Assembly (NCBI GenBank): GCA_016125385.1
Contig: WGLV01000026.1
Coordinates: forward strand, 39,809 to 103,808
Source: a bacterium
GTDB lineage: Bacteria; Hinthialibacterota; Hinthialibacteria; Hinthialibacterales; Hinthialibacteraceae
Length of the DNA stretch: 64,000 nucleotides
Direction of reading: 5' to 3'
The notes below the pieces were generated by a model that was not told the DNA's origin, made no database searches, and saw nothing but the letters and a program-made list of their open reading frames with translations. Below, one piece after another: positions 1 through 7,506 of the stretch. Both the position numbers and the translations under genes were made by a program. The number at the start of each line of letters is the position of its first letter. The first letter of the stretch is position 1.

Positions 1-394
1 ACAACAGCGATTCCTCCTCGCGGTTGAGGGCGCGCTCAAATGGCGTGGATAGCGCGGCGGGCGAAGCCGCGGCCGGACTTTCGCCAGGCGGGATCGACTT
101 CAGCGCTTCAGACTGGCGGCGCCGTTTGCGCAACCAGTCGTTGCACAGGTTGCGAGCGATGCCGCACAGCCAGGGGCGGAGTTTGGCGGGGTCATGAATG
201 CGCGCCAGGTTATTCCAGGCGGCGACGAAGGTCTCCTGCGCGAGTTCTTCGCTCGCGTCGACGCTGCCGGTGACGTTATAGGTCACCGCGCAGACCAGCG
301 ACTGATAGCGGCGGATGATTTCACTGAAACCTTCGCGGTCTCCGCGCAGGCAGCGTTCGATATAAACGGCGTCGTTCACCAGCGTCTCTTCCAT
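1..394 (-). CDS. ECF-type RNA polymerase sigma factor (3' part cut by window edge)
   Basis: The reverse strand is open from an ATG at 394 to the window edge, about 131 codons, so only the N-terminal part is seen. It begins MEETLVNDAVYIERCLRGD. A sigma70 region-2 pattern follows: F-x-x-I-I-R-R-Y-Q, then A-S-E-E-L-A-Q-E-T-F-V-A-A-W, then L-R-P-W-L-C-G-I-A-R-N-L, which matches the core-binding and -10-recognition helices of ECF sigma factors. Region 4 would lie beyond the edge. A GGAG sits 8 nt before the ATG. ECF factors redirect RNA polymerase to stress or envelope regulons and usually have an anti-sigma partner; any partner is outside the window. Confidence 0.85.
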   Translation of the reverse strand, partial: MEETLVNDAVYIERCLRGDREGFSEIIRRYQSLVCAVTYNVTGSVDASEELAQETFVAAWNNLARIHDPAKLRPWLCGIARNLCNDWLRKRRRQSEALKSIPPGESPAAASPAALSTPFERALNREEESLL

Positions 395-527
395 GGGCGT
401 GTCTCCGGGGTGCGTCGTTCGCGGCCCGCGCGACGGATCGCGTCACGGCCGCGTCATACACAAGTGGTGAATGGAGAGAACCTGGTGACGATTTTATTCG
501 ATTTTTTGTGGAAATCACTTGAATCTT

Positions 528-1865
528 CTACACATTCGGTGAAATCAGGCGGGGAAGCCAGAGGATCACGTCTTCAGGCAGATAGGTGATGATAAACAGC
601 GTCGCCACCATCGAGGCGTAAAACGGCAGCATGGGCCTAATCAGCCGGGTGATGGTGGTTCCACCCACGCCGCAGCCCACGAACAGCACCGTCCCGACAG
701 GCGGCGTACACAGGCCGATACAGAGATTGACGATCATGATCAGGCCGAAATGGATGGGGTGCATGTGAAGAACGCCCACCGCGACCGAACTGAAGATCGG
801 CGTGAAGATCAACACCGCCGGCGTCATGTCCATGAAGGCCCCGACGAACAGCAGAATCAGGTTAATGACGAGCAATAGAATATACCGGTTATCGGTCAGG
901 CCGATCAGCGCGGCGCTGACCGTCTGGGGCAGATCGAGCCGCACCATCAGGTTGCCCATCGCCTTGCTGGAGGCGATCAGCATGAAGATGAACGCGGTGG
1001 TGACGGCGGTGGTTTTGAGAATGCCGGGCAGATCGCGCCAGGCGACTTTTTTATACACGAACACGGCGAGAATAAACGAATAGACCACAGCGGCGGCGCT
1101 GGCCTGCGTGGCGGTGAAAAACCCGCCCATGATGCCGCCGAGAACGATCACCATCAAAAGAAGGCTGAGCGCCGCGCGGCGAAACCGGGTCAGCCCTTCG
1201 CGCCAGGGCAGCGTCCCGGTGGGCGCGACGCCGGCGCGCACGGCGTGAACCGCCGCAACCGCCATCAGACCCGCCGCGATGATGACGCCCGGTATGAACC
1301 CGCCCATGAACAGCGCTCCCACGTCGACCGAGCGTCCGCCCGCGTCGCCCCAGGCTACGGCGTACACGATCATCACGTTCGATGGTGGAATCACCAGCCC
1401 CAGCGTGGCCGCCGACAGGGTCAGCGCGGTGCTGAATTCACGATTGTAGCCGGCGCGGCGCATCTCGGGAATCATGAACGCGCCGATCGAACTCGCCGCC
1501 GCCGTCGCCGACCCCGAAATCGCGCCGAAAAGCATACACGCGCACACGTTGGCGAAACACAACCCGCCCCTCAACGGCCCGAACAACACGTCGGCGAACT
1601 CGACCAGACGCCGCGCGATGCCCCCCGACCCCATCAACAGCCCCGACAAAATGAACATGGGAATCGCCAGCAGCGCGTATGAATCGACGCCGTGCCACAT
1701 ATCCTTCGCCACCTGCATGAACACCAGCAGAGGCCGGCCGGGCCACAGGCACAGATACGACAACACCGTCGACGCGCCGATGGAAAACGCGATCGGGACG
1801 TTATTCGCGATCAGAATGACGAACGCCCCGATCAACACGATGATGGCGAGCAGTTCGGGCGTCAT
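528..1865 (-). CDS. dctM: TRAP transporter large permease subunit (DctM-like)
   Basis: About 445 residues with a dozen or so hydrophobic helices, the usual length for DctM of tripartite ATP-independent periplasmic transporters. Family stretches are visible: I-P-M-F-I-L-S-G near residue 70, G-S-A-T-A-A-A-S-S-I-G near 115, I-P-P-S-N-V-M-I near 160, and L-C-T-P-P-V-G near 390. It forms the sodium-driven channel with DctQ, using solute delivered by DctP. The start at 1865 is chosen because its ATG overlaps the dctQ stop (ATGA, 1862-1865); an upstream extension to 1925 would lie wholly inside dctQ. Substrate cannot be read from sequence; organic acids are typical. Confidence 0.93.
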   Translation of the reverse strand: MTPELLAIIVLIGAFVILIANNVPIAFSIGASTVLSYLCLWPGRPLLVFMQVAKDMWHGVDSYALLAIPMFILSGLLMGSGGIARRLVEFADVLFGPLRGGLCFANVCACMLFGAISGSATAAASSIGAFMIPEMRRAGYNREFSTALTLSAATLGLVIPPSNVMIVYAVAWGDAGGRSVDVGALFMGGFIPGVIIAAGLMAVAAVHAVRAGVAPTGTLPWREGLTRFRRAALSLLLMVIVLGGIMGGFFTATQASAAAVVYSFILAVFVYKKVAWRDLPGILKTTAVTTAFIFMLIASSKAMGNLMVRLDLPQTVSAALIGLTDNRYILLLVINLILLFVGAFMDMTPAVLIFTPIFSSVAVGVLHMHPIHFGLIMIVNLCIGLCTPPVGTVLFVGCGVGGTTITRLIRPMLPFYASMVATLFIITYLPEDVILWLPRLISPNV

Positions 1866-2461
1866 GCGCCACCCCGCTCGTCGTCGCCGCCCGCCGCCTG
1901 GGGATGCAGCCAGTGATGAACGCAATAAACCAGCATCAGCGCGCCGGAAATCGGCAGCACCAGGTAAAACCAGCCCCGGTTAAAACTCTCCATGCCGGGC
2001 ATGCGCGAGCCGGATTCGAACGCCCGCGCGCAGACCATCCACCCGCCGATCACCAGCACGGCCAGCGAAAACGCCGCCGTCACGGCGGTCGAGAGGTAGT
2101 CGAGCCACAGCCGTATGCGCGGCGGATACAGCCTCGCCAGCGCGTCGACGCCGAGATGAGCGCGCTGGCGATACGCGAGCGCACCGCCCAGAATCCCCAC
2201 CCACACCAGCAGAGTCTGCGAGGCGGTGTTGACCGGCGCGGAGGCGTTGGCCACGAAGGCCATCACGCCGCGAAGGGCTTCCCGATATGGCGCGTCGGGC
2301 GCAACGCCGGAGGCGTCGGCGCGGGCGAGCAAGGCGCTGGCGGCGGGCTGAATCATCGCGTTCAACACGATTTCGGCGGTGATGCTGATCGCCATCAGCG
2401 CGACCAGCCCGATCAACACGGCGGACAGGGTTTTATCGATCCATTCGATGACGCGGTCCAA
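1862..2461 (-). CDS. dctQ: TRAP transporter small permease subunit (DctQ-like)
   Basis: About 199 residues with four hydrophobic segments, the DctQ layout. The order matches the family: a first helix (L-I-G-L-V-A-L-M-A-I), then T-L-L-V-W-V-G-I-L-G-G-A-L-A-Y-R near residue 95, then the conserved H-L-G-V-D-A-L patch. An insert of about 40 residues rich in Ala sits between helices 1 and 2. The chosen start is a TTG at 2461 preceded by GGGGAGA; a GTG at 2491 in the same frame would add ten residues. Its stop overlaps the dctM start by 4 bp, so translation is probably coupled. Confidence 0.88.
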   Translation of the reverse strand: MDRVIEWIDKTLSAVLIGLVALMAISITAEIVLNAMIQPAASALLARADASGVAPDAPYREALRGVMAFVANASAPVNTASQTLLVWVGILGGALAYRQRAHLGVDALARLYPPRIRLWLDYLSTAVTAAFSLAVLVIGGWMVCARAFESGSRMPGMESFNRGWFYLVLPISGALMLVYCVHHWLHPQAAGGDDERGGA

Positions 2462-2574
2462 CGCAACTCTCCCCAGACAGTGCGATAACACTTTGAGTAT
2501 AGGCGCCTATATTGAGGAAAAAATCGGGCGGGTTCTAGGCGGAGGCGACACGGGAAATCAGGGTGATGCTTCCC

Positions 2575-3066
2575 TTACAGCTGGTGCGTTTCACGAAGCC
2601 GCCTGAAAAAGCGTTCGAAAAAAAACAGGTAAGCCGCCATGACGAAGACGGCCAGCCACTTCACGCTGGAGGGGAGATCGATCGCCAGCCCCGCCGTCAG
2701 CCAGCACAGAATGATGGCGATAAACGCCAGGCGCTCTTTTCGCACGTCTTCCGGCAAGGCGTTGAACCAATCACCGAACAGGCGAGTCTGATAGCGATCC
2801 AGAATCCGAAACAAAATGAACCCCAGCGCGGTCAGCGCGGCGACGGCGATCAACAGAGAGGCGTTCAGTGAAAACGGGATCAGGTCTTCGCCAAAAAAGT
2901 AAACTTTCGCGGCTTCCAGAAGTTTGAAACATGGGATCAAGAGTAGGCACAACAGGATCGATTTGTTTTGTTCGAGCGTCTCATGCTGGCTGTTCAGATA
3001 CAAAGCGAAAATCAGCAGGGCGACTGAAACGCCGCCAATCGCACTAAGAATCGGGCTGATGTTCAT
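2575..3066 (-). CDS. Hypothetical four-helix membrane protein inside the TRAP locus
   Basis: 163 residues from an ATG at 3066 (MNISPILSAIGG). Four hydrophobic stretches lie near residues 5-25, 38-55, 70-92 and 112-150, and the C-terminal end is basic (F-F-E-R-F-F-R-R-L-R). No family was recognised. It lies between dctP and dctQ on the same strand, so it is probably cotranscribed, although it is not one of the usual three TRAP components. The frame can be extended upstream to 3168, but the added residues look non-coding (Cys/Arg-rich). Confidence 0.6.
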   Translation of the reverse strand: MNISPILSAIGGVSVALLIFALYLNSQHETLEQNKSILLCLLLIPCFKLLEAAKVYFFGEDLIPFSLNASLLIAVAALTALGFILFRILDRYQTRLFGDWFNALPEDVRKERLAFIAIILCWLTAGLAIDLPSSVKWLAVFVMAAYLFFFERFFRRLRETHQL

Positions 3067-3220
3067 GGTTGAATATCGTCCTTCACCGCAATTTCGGCGC
3101 AGGGCCGGTTCCGCCTCTTTTCGGCCCTTCCGATAAGAAAAGATATCACAAAATTTACAGCCTTGCAAGTAAATAATCCCAAGCGTAACGCCCGGTTTTC
3201 ATCTCGGGTTTTCCCTTTCG

Positions 3221-4213
3221 CTACTCCACGGCGCGAATGCGCTCGACGTACTCCATCACCGGGGTTCCCGCGAATTCGTCATAGATGGGCCGGGTAGCCT
3301 CGACGAACGCCTCCTTCGAATCGAGATGGATGAAGGTTACGCCCTCTGCCTGCATCGCCTCGATCTGGCGAGCGCTTTCGCTTTTCCATAATTCTTTCTG
3401 AAATTCTTTCGCGGCCTGCGCTGAATCCATGATGATCTTCTGCTCGTCCGGCGTCAGCGCGTTCCAGCGGCGGGCGCTCATCAGCAGAATGTCGGGGATG
3501 GCGACGTGCTCGTCGAACACGTAATACGGGGCGATCTTGTAGTGCTTGGTGGTGTAATAACTGGGCACGTTGTTCTCGGCGCCCTGCACCACCCCGGTGT
3601 CGATCGCGGTATAGAGTTCTGAGAAAGCGATCTGCTGCGGCGAGGCCCCCAGCGTCTCCACCAGTTTCTGCATCATCACGCTTTTCTGTACGCGGATCTT
3701 CATGCCCTTCAGGTCGTCGGGCGAATGGATGGGCTTCTTCGCGTAAAACGAGCGGAACCCGGCGTCGAAATAGCAGATTCCCTTCAGGTTCTGATCGAGC
3801 GCCACATCGAGCAGTTCCGTGCCGATGGCGCCGTCGAGCACCTTCCACATGTGTTCCTCATCGCGGAACAGGTACGGAAGCGAGTACACTTTGGCGAGTT
3901 CGGCCTTGGTTTCGAGAATCGTCGACGAAATCTTGGTGAAGGCGTCGGCGTCGTTGCTGACGTTATCGCAGAGTTCCTGCTCGTTGCCCAGCGTGCCGCC
4001 GGGTTGAATCTTGATTATCATCGCGCCGTTGCTGCGCTTTTCCACCTCTTCGGCGAAGCGCACCAGCGCCTTGTGAACGGGGTGTTCGGTGTTGAGCACG
4101 TGCGGCAGGCTGAAGACCTTGGGGCCGGCGGCGCCGTCTCCACCCCCGCACGAGGTCGTCACCGCGGCGATCGTCATGATCGATACGAACAGGCTGGCGG
4201 CTTTAAGGTTCAT
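3221..4213 (-). CDS. dctP: TRAP transporter solute-binding lipoprotein (DctP-like)
   Basis: 330 residues. The N-terminus is a signal sequence ending in T-T-S-C at residue 22, so it is probably a lipoprotein followed by a Gly-rich linker. The mature part follows DctP: H-V-L-N-T-E-H-P-V-H-K-A-L near 40, G-G-T-L-G-N-E-Q-E near 73, G-M-K-I-R-V-Q near 170, and the ligand-binding helix start V-V-Q-G-A-E-N-N near 210, where the family often has G-x-x-N-x. It delivers a small solute, usually a carboxylate, to DctQM. The membrane gene at 2575-3066 and dctQM lie downstream on the same strand. The esterase at 4369 is divergent. Confidence 0.92.
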   Translation of the reverse strand: MNLKAASLFVSIMTIAAVTTSCGGGDGAAGPKVFSLPHVLNTEHPVHKALVRFAEEVEKRSNGAMIIKIQPGGTLGNEQELCDNVSNDADAFTKISSTILETKAELAKVYSLPYLFRDEEHMWKVLDGAIGTELLDVALDQNLKGICYFDAGFRSFYAKKPIHSPDDLKGMKIRVQKSVMMQKLVETLGASPQQIAFSELYTAIDTGVVQGAENNVPSYYTTKHYKIAPYYVFDEHVAIPDILLMSARRWNALTPDEQKIIMDSAQAAKEFQKELWKSESARQIEAMQAEGVTFIHLDSKEAFVEATRPIYDEFAGTPVMEYVERIRAVE

Positions 4214-4368
4214 CGCGTTCTCCCGGAATCAACAATTTCAAAAGTTCATGTCTGGTCATTGGCGACTATCATACCATGACGCCGCCGTGACGAAACGTCT
4301 TTCCAGACGCCGCGCATCAGTGGTAGGATGGAGCCGAAGTCCTTATGAATCCGCACGTGGGGAGAATC

Positions 4369-5658
4369 ATGATGAATCGCATTCAATCGGGATGGATGAC
4401 TCTATTACTCGCGGGAGCCTGTCTGATCGCCATGAACGTACACTCGCAGGAAGAAGCCAACTACGACGAGTCGAAAGTCCCGTCGTTCACGCTGCCCGAT
4501 CCGCTGTTCTGTCAGGACGGAACAAAAGTCGATAACGCCGGCATCTGGACCAACAAGCGGCGTCCTGAGATTTACGCCCTGTTCGCCTCCCAGGTTTACG
4601 GCAAAACGCCTGACAAAAAAGTGGAGTTAACCTTCGAGGTCTTCGATGAAGGCGAGGCGCTGGGCGGTAAGGCGATCCGCAGGCAGGTCGCGTTTTATCC
4701 CAAGGCCGAACCGCATCAGCCACGCATGGAACTGTTGATCTACATCCCCAAAGCCGCTTCGGGACCGGTTCCGGCGTTTGTCATGCCCAATTTTCAAGGC
4801 AACCATACCATCAACGCCGATCCCGGCATCCACATCAGTTCCAACTGGATGACCGAGTTCAGGAAAGACGACAAAAACAAAGACACAGACCCTGAATCAA
4901 CACGCGGCAAGGCGTCATCGCGCTGGTCGGTCGACCGGATACTCGACGCGGGTTTCGCCCTGGCGACGATCTGGTATTACGATATCGATCCCGACTACGA
5001 CGACGGATTTCAGAATGGAATCCACCCGCTGTTTTACGATGCGGGCCAGAACGAGCCCCGTCCCGATCAGTGGGGTTCGATCGGCGCCTGGGCGTGGGGC
5101 CTGAGCCGCGCGCTCGACTATCTGGAGAGCGATCAGGACATCGACGGCTCTCGGGTGGCGGTGATGGGCCATTCGCGGCTGGGCAAAACCGCGCTGTGGG
5201 CGGGCGCCAGCGACGAGCGCTTCGCGATGGTGATTTCAAACGATTCGGGCTGCGGCGGCGCAGCTTTATCGCGGCGGCGCTTCGGCGAAACGGTCAACCG
5301 CATCAATCACGCCTTCCCGCACTGGTTCTGCGATAATTTTAACCGGTACAACAATAATGAAGACGCTCTGCCGGTCGATCAACACATGCTGATCGCGTTG
5401 TGCGCGCCGCGCCCGGTTTATGTCGCCAGCGCACAGGACGACCGCTGGGCCGACCCGCGCGGCGAGTTTCTTTCGGCGAAATACGCCTCGCCGGTGTATC
5501 GGCTCCTCACCGGCCAGGGTCTCAACGCCAGTGAAATGCCTGACGTCAATCAACCCGTGCAGGGCCGCGTAAGTTATCACATTCGCACTGGAAAACACGA
5601 CGTGACCGATTACGATTGGGAGCAATACATCAATGTCGCGTCGCGATTTTTGAAATAA
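4369..5658 (+). CDS. Glucuronoyl methylesterase, carbohydrate esterase family 15
   Basis: 429 residues with a signal peptide (hydrophobic M-T-L-L-L-A-G-A-C-L-I-A, cleavage near residue 27), so exported. The nucleophile elbow G-H-S-R-L-G-K-T-A-L-W places Ser at residue 269, followed by N-D-S-G-C-G-G-A-A-L-S-R-R, both typical of bacterial CE15. The catalytic His is likely residue 410 in T-G-K-H-D-V-T-D-Y-D-W. CE15 enzymes cleave ester bonds between lignin alcohols and glucuronoxylan. A GGGGAG stands before the ATG at 4369; an in-frame ATG at 4345 is less well placed. No xylanase or other carbohydrate-active gene sits beside it, so it appears to be a single-gene locus. Confidence 0.87.
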   Translation: MMNRIQSGWMTLLLAGACLIAMNVHSQEEANYDESKVPSFTLPDPLFCQDGTKVDNAGIWTNKRRPEIYALFASQVYGKTPDKKVELTFEVFDEGEALGGKAIRRQVAFYPKAEPHQPRMELLIYIPKAASGPVPAFVMPNFQGNHTINADPGIHISSNWMTEFRKDDKNKDTDPESTRGKASSRWSVDRILDAGFALATIWYYDIDPDYDDGFQNGIHPLFYDAGQNEPRPDQWGSIGAWAWGLSRALDYLESDQDIDGSRVAVMGHSRLGKTALWAGASDERFAMVISNDSGCGGAALSRRRFGETVNRINHAFPHWFCDNFNRYNNNEDALPVDQHMLIALCAPRPVYVASAQDDRWADPRGEFLSAKYASPVYRLLTGQGLNASEMPDVNQPVQGRVSYHIRTGKHDVTDYDWEQYINVASRFLK

Positions 5659-5771
5659 TTCGGTTTTTCAGCCGCCTTGTCGCCGGTGAAAAATCAATGC
5701 GGGACGGTCGATTCGCAATCGAACGCCGTCTCGGGCGTCCGATTCCATCGACAGAGTAAGAAACTTTACTC

Positions 5772-5799
5772 TTGAACCTGTGAGCGAAGGTGATATACT
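5772..5799 (+). promoter_or_regulatory. Candidate sigma70 promoter upstream of nusA
   Basis: TTGAAC at 5772-5777 and TATACT at 5794-5799 are separated by 16 bp, a good vegetative match. Transcription would start near 5806, a few bases before the hairpin at 5811. This is the best promoter found for the nusA-pnp cluster. A weaker alternative lies at 5877-5903 (TTGACG, 15 bp, TAAAAC). Confidence 0.5.
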
Positions 5800-5810
5800 C
5801 TGCATGCGAA

Positions 5811-5838
5811 GGTGGGGCAGGTACGCCCCGCCTTTTTT
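5811..5838 (+). terminator. Intrinsic terminator or leader attenuator before nusA
   Basis: GGTGGGGC (5811-5818) pairs with GCCCCGCC (5825-5832) with one G-T wobble, followed directly by TTTTTT (5833-5838). It may end the esterase transcript, whose stop is 150 bp upstream. Because a promoter lies just before it, it may instead attenuate nusA transcription. Nothing else is seen between 5659 and 5952. Confidence 0.75.
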
Positions 5839-5952
5839 GCGTAACGAGATTCCTCCCTCACGTTCCACGATCTCATTTGACGGGGACTTCGCAAGAGTAA
5901 AACGGAAGGATGATCAGCCGTTGCGCACTCTTTATCGTCTGGAGCCGAGCGC

Positions 5953-7467
5953 ATGTCCAAAGAAGTGCTGGATATTCTCAGCCGTATCAGCCTTGAGCGA
6001 AATATTCCACTCATAACGCTTCACGAGGCGTTGGAGTCGGCGTTGATTTCCGCCTCGAAAAAGATGCTTCCGCCCGACGTGGAAGTCGTAGAGGCTGAAT
6101 TCGACCGCGAAACCGGCGAGTTTCGCATCTACGCCAATATGGAAGTCGTCGAGGAAGTGGAGGACGAACACACCGAAATCTCGCTGGAGGAAGCGCGCGA
6201 ATACGTCGGCGACGTTTCCGTGGGCGAAATGCTGGTGATCGACGTAACCCCTGAGAATTTCGGCCGCATCGCCGCCCAGAGCGCCAAACAGGTCATTACC
6301 CAGCGCATCCGCGAAGCCGAACGCGAGATCGTCTACGATAAATATAAAAACCGCGCGGGCGACCTGGTGGCGGGCACCGTTCAACGCTACGAAAAAGGCA
6401 ACGTGGTGGTCGACCTGGGCAACGCCGAAGCCGTCCTCCCCTCGCGTGAACAACCCCAGGGCGAACGCTACCGCTTCGGCGACCGTCTCAAGGCGGTCAT
6501 CAAAGAAATCAAAAAATCGTCGAAAGACGCACAGATCATTCTCTCGCGCACCACGCCTCAACTGGTGGCCAAACTGTTCGAGCAGGAAGTCGCCGAAATC
6601 AAAGACGGCGTGGTCTCGATCCGTCTCATCGCCCGCGAACCGGGCAAGCGGACGAAGATCGCCGTGTTGTCGTCTGACAGCGACGTCGATCCGGTGGGCG
6701 CCTGCGTCGGCATGAAAGGCTCGCGCGTCCAGATGGTGGTTCAGGAACTGCGCGGCGAACGCATCGATATCATTGAGTACAGCGACGACAAGCGCCGCTT
6801 CGTGGCCAACTCGCTCAAACCGGCGAATATTGAAAGCGTCGAACTGAACGAGCTCACCAGGCGCGCCCTGCTGGTCGTCGCCGACGATGAACTGGCGCTC
6901 GCCATCGGCAAAAACGGCCTCAACGCCAAACTCGCCTCCCAACTGACCGGCTGCGAGATCGACATCATCACCGAGTCGCAGCTCAACGCGCGTGAATTGC
7001 AAGCCAAGCAGGAACTGGGCAAATTGCCCACCCTGCTCAACGACGCCCGCCTGGTCGACGCCCTGCTCTCCCGTGGAATCATCAGCCGCCGCGACGTAAT
7101 CCACGCCGGTGCGGACGGCCTCGCCCAGATCGAAGGCGTCGGCGATGAAGCCGCCCAGGCGATTTACGGCGAAGCGCTGGAGTCGCTGGGCGAAAAGGCT
7201 CCCGTTATAGCCGCGCAGGACGAGGAAGAAGACGAAGAAGACGCCCCTGAAACCAGCGGCGAACAGCAGGAAACAGAAGACGCGACGGACGAAGAGAGTT
7301 CCAGCCAGTCCGATGACGATGACGCCGCGGCCGAAGCGGATGGCGCGGTTGAATCGACGGAAGAAGCGGTTGATGAACCTTCCGAAGACGATCAACCCGA
7401 AACGGCCGGCGAAGACGAACCCGCCGAGCCCGCCGAACCCGAAAACGAAAAAACGGAAGCCGTGTAA
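5953..7467 (+). CDS. nusA: Transcription termination/antitermination factor NusA
   Basis: 504 residues. NusA binds RNA polymerase and nascent RNA and modulates pausing, termination and antitermination. The domains appear in order: N-terminal polymerase-binding domain (about 1-125), S1 domain (about 135-200, G-T-V-Q-R-Y-E-K-G-N-V-V-V-D-L), then KH1/KH2 with D-P-V-G-A-C-V-G-M-K-G-S-R-V near 250 and L-A-I-G-K-N-G-L-N-A-K-L-A near 315. The last 80 or so residues are an acidic, Glu/Asp-rich low-complexity tail. infB follows 39 bp downstream. The usual upstream partner rimP is absent: the gene before it is the CE15 esterase. Confidence 0.97.
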   Translation: MSKEVLDILSRISLERNIPLITLHEALESALISASKKMLPPDVEVVEAEFDRETGEFRIYANMEVVEEVEDEHTEISLEEAREYVGDVSVGEMLVIDVTPENFGRIAAQSAKQVITQRIREAEREIVYDKYKNRAGDLVAGTVQRYEKGNVVVDLGNAEAVLPSREQPQGERYRFGDRLKAVIKEIKKSSKDAQIILSRTTPQLVAKLFEQEVAEIKDGVVSIRLIAREPGKRTKIAVLSSDSDVDPVGACVGMKGSRVQMVVQELRGERIDIIEYSDDKRRFVANSLKPANIESVELNELTRRALLVVADDELALAIGKNGLNAKLASQLTGCEIDIITESQLNARELQAKQELGKLPTLLNDARLVDALLSRGIISRRDVIHAGADGLAQIEGVGDEAAQAIYGEALESLGEKAPVIAAQDEEEDEEDAPETSGEQQETEDATDEESSSQSDDDDAAAEADGAVESTEEAVDEPSEDDQPETAGEDEPAEPAEPENEKTEAV

Positions 7468-7506
7468 ACGCTTCGCGCAGGTCCCCCTCTTGGGGAAGGA
7501 GTCGTT

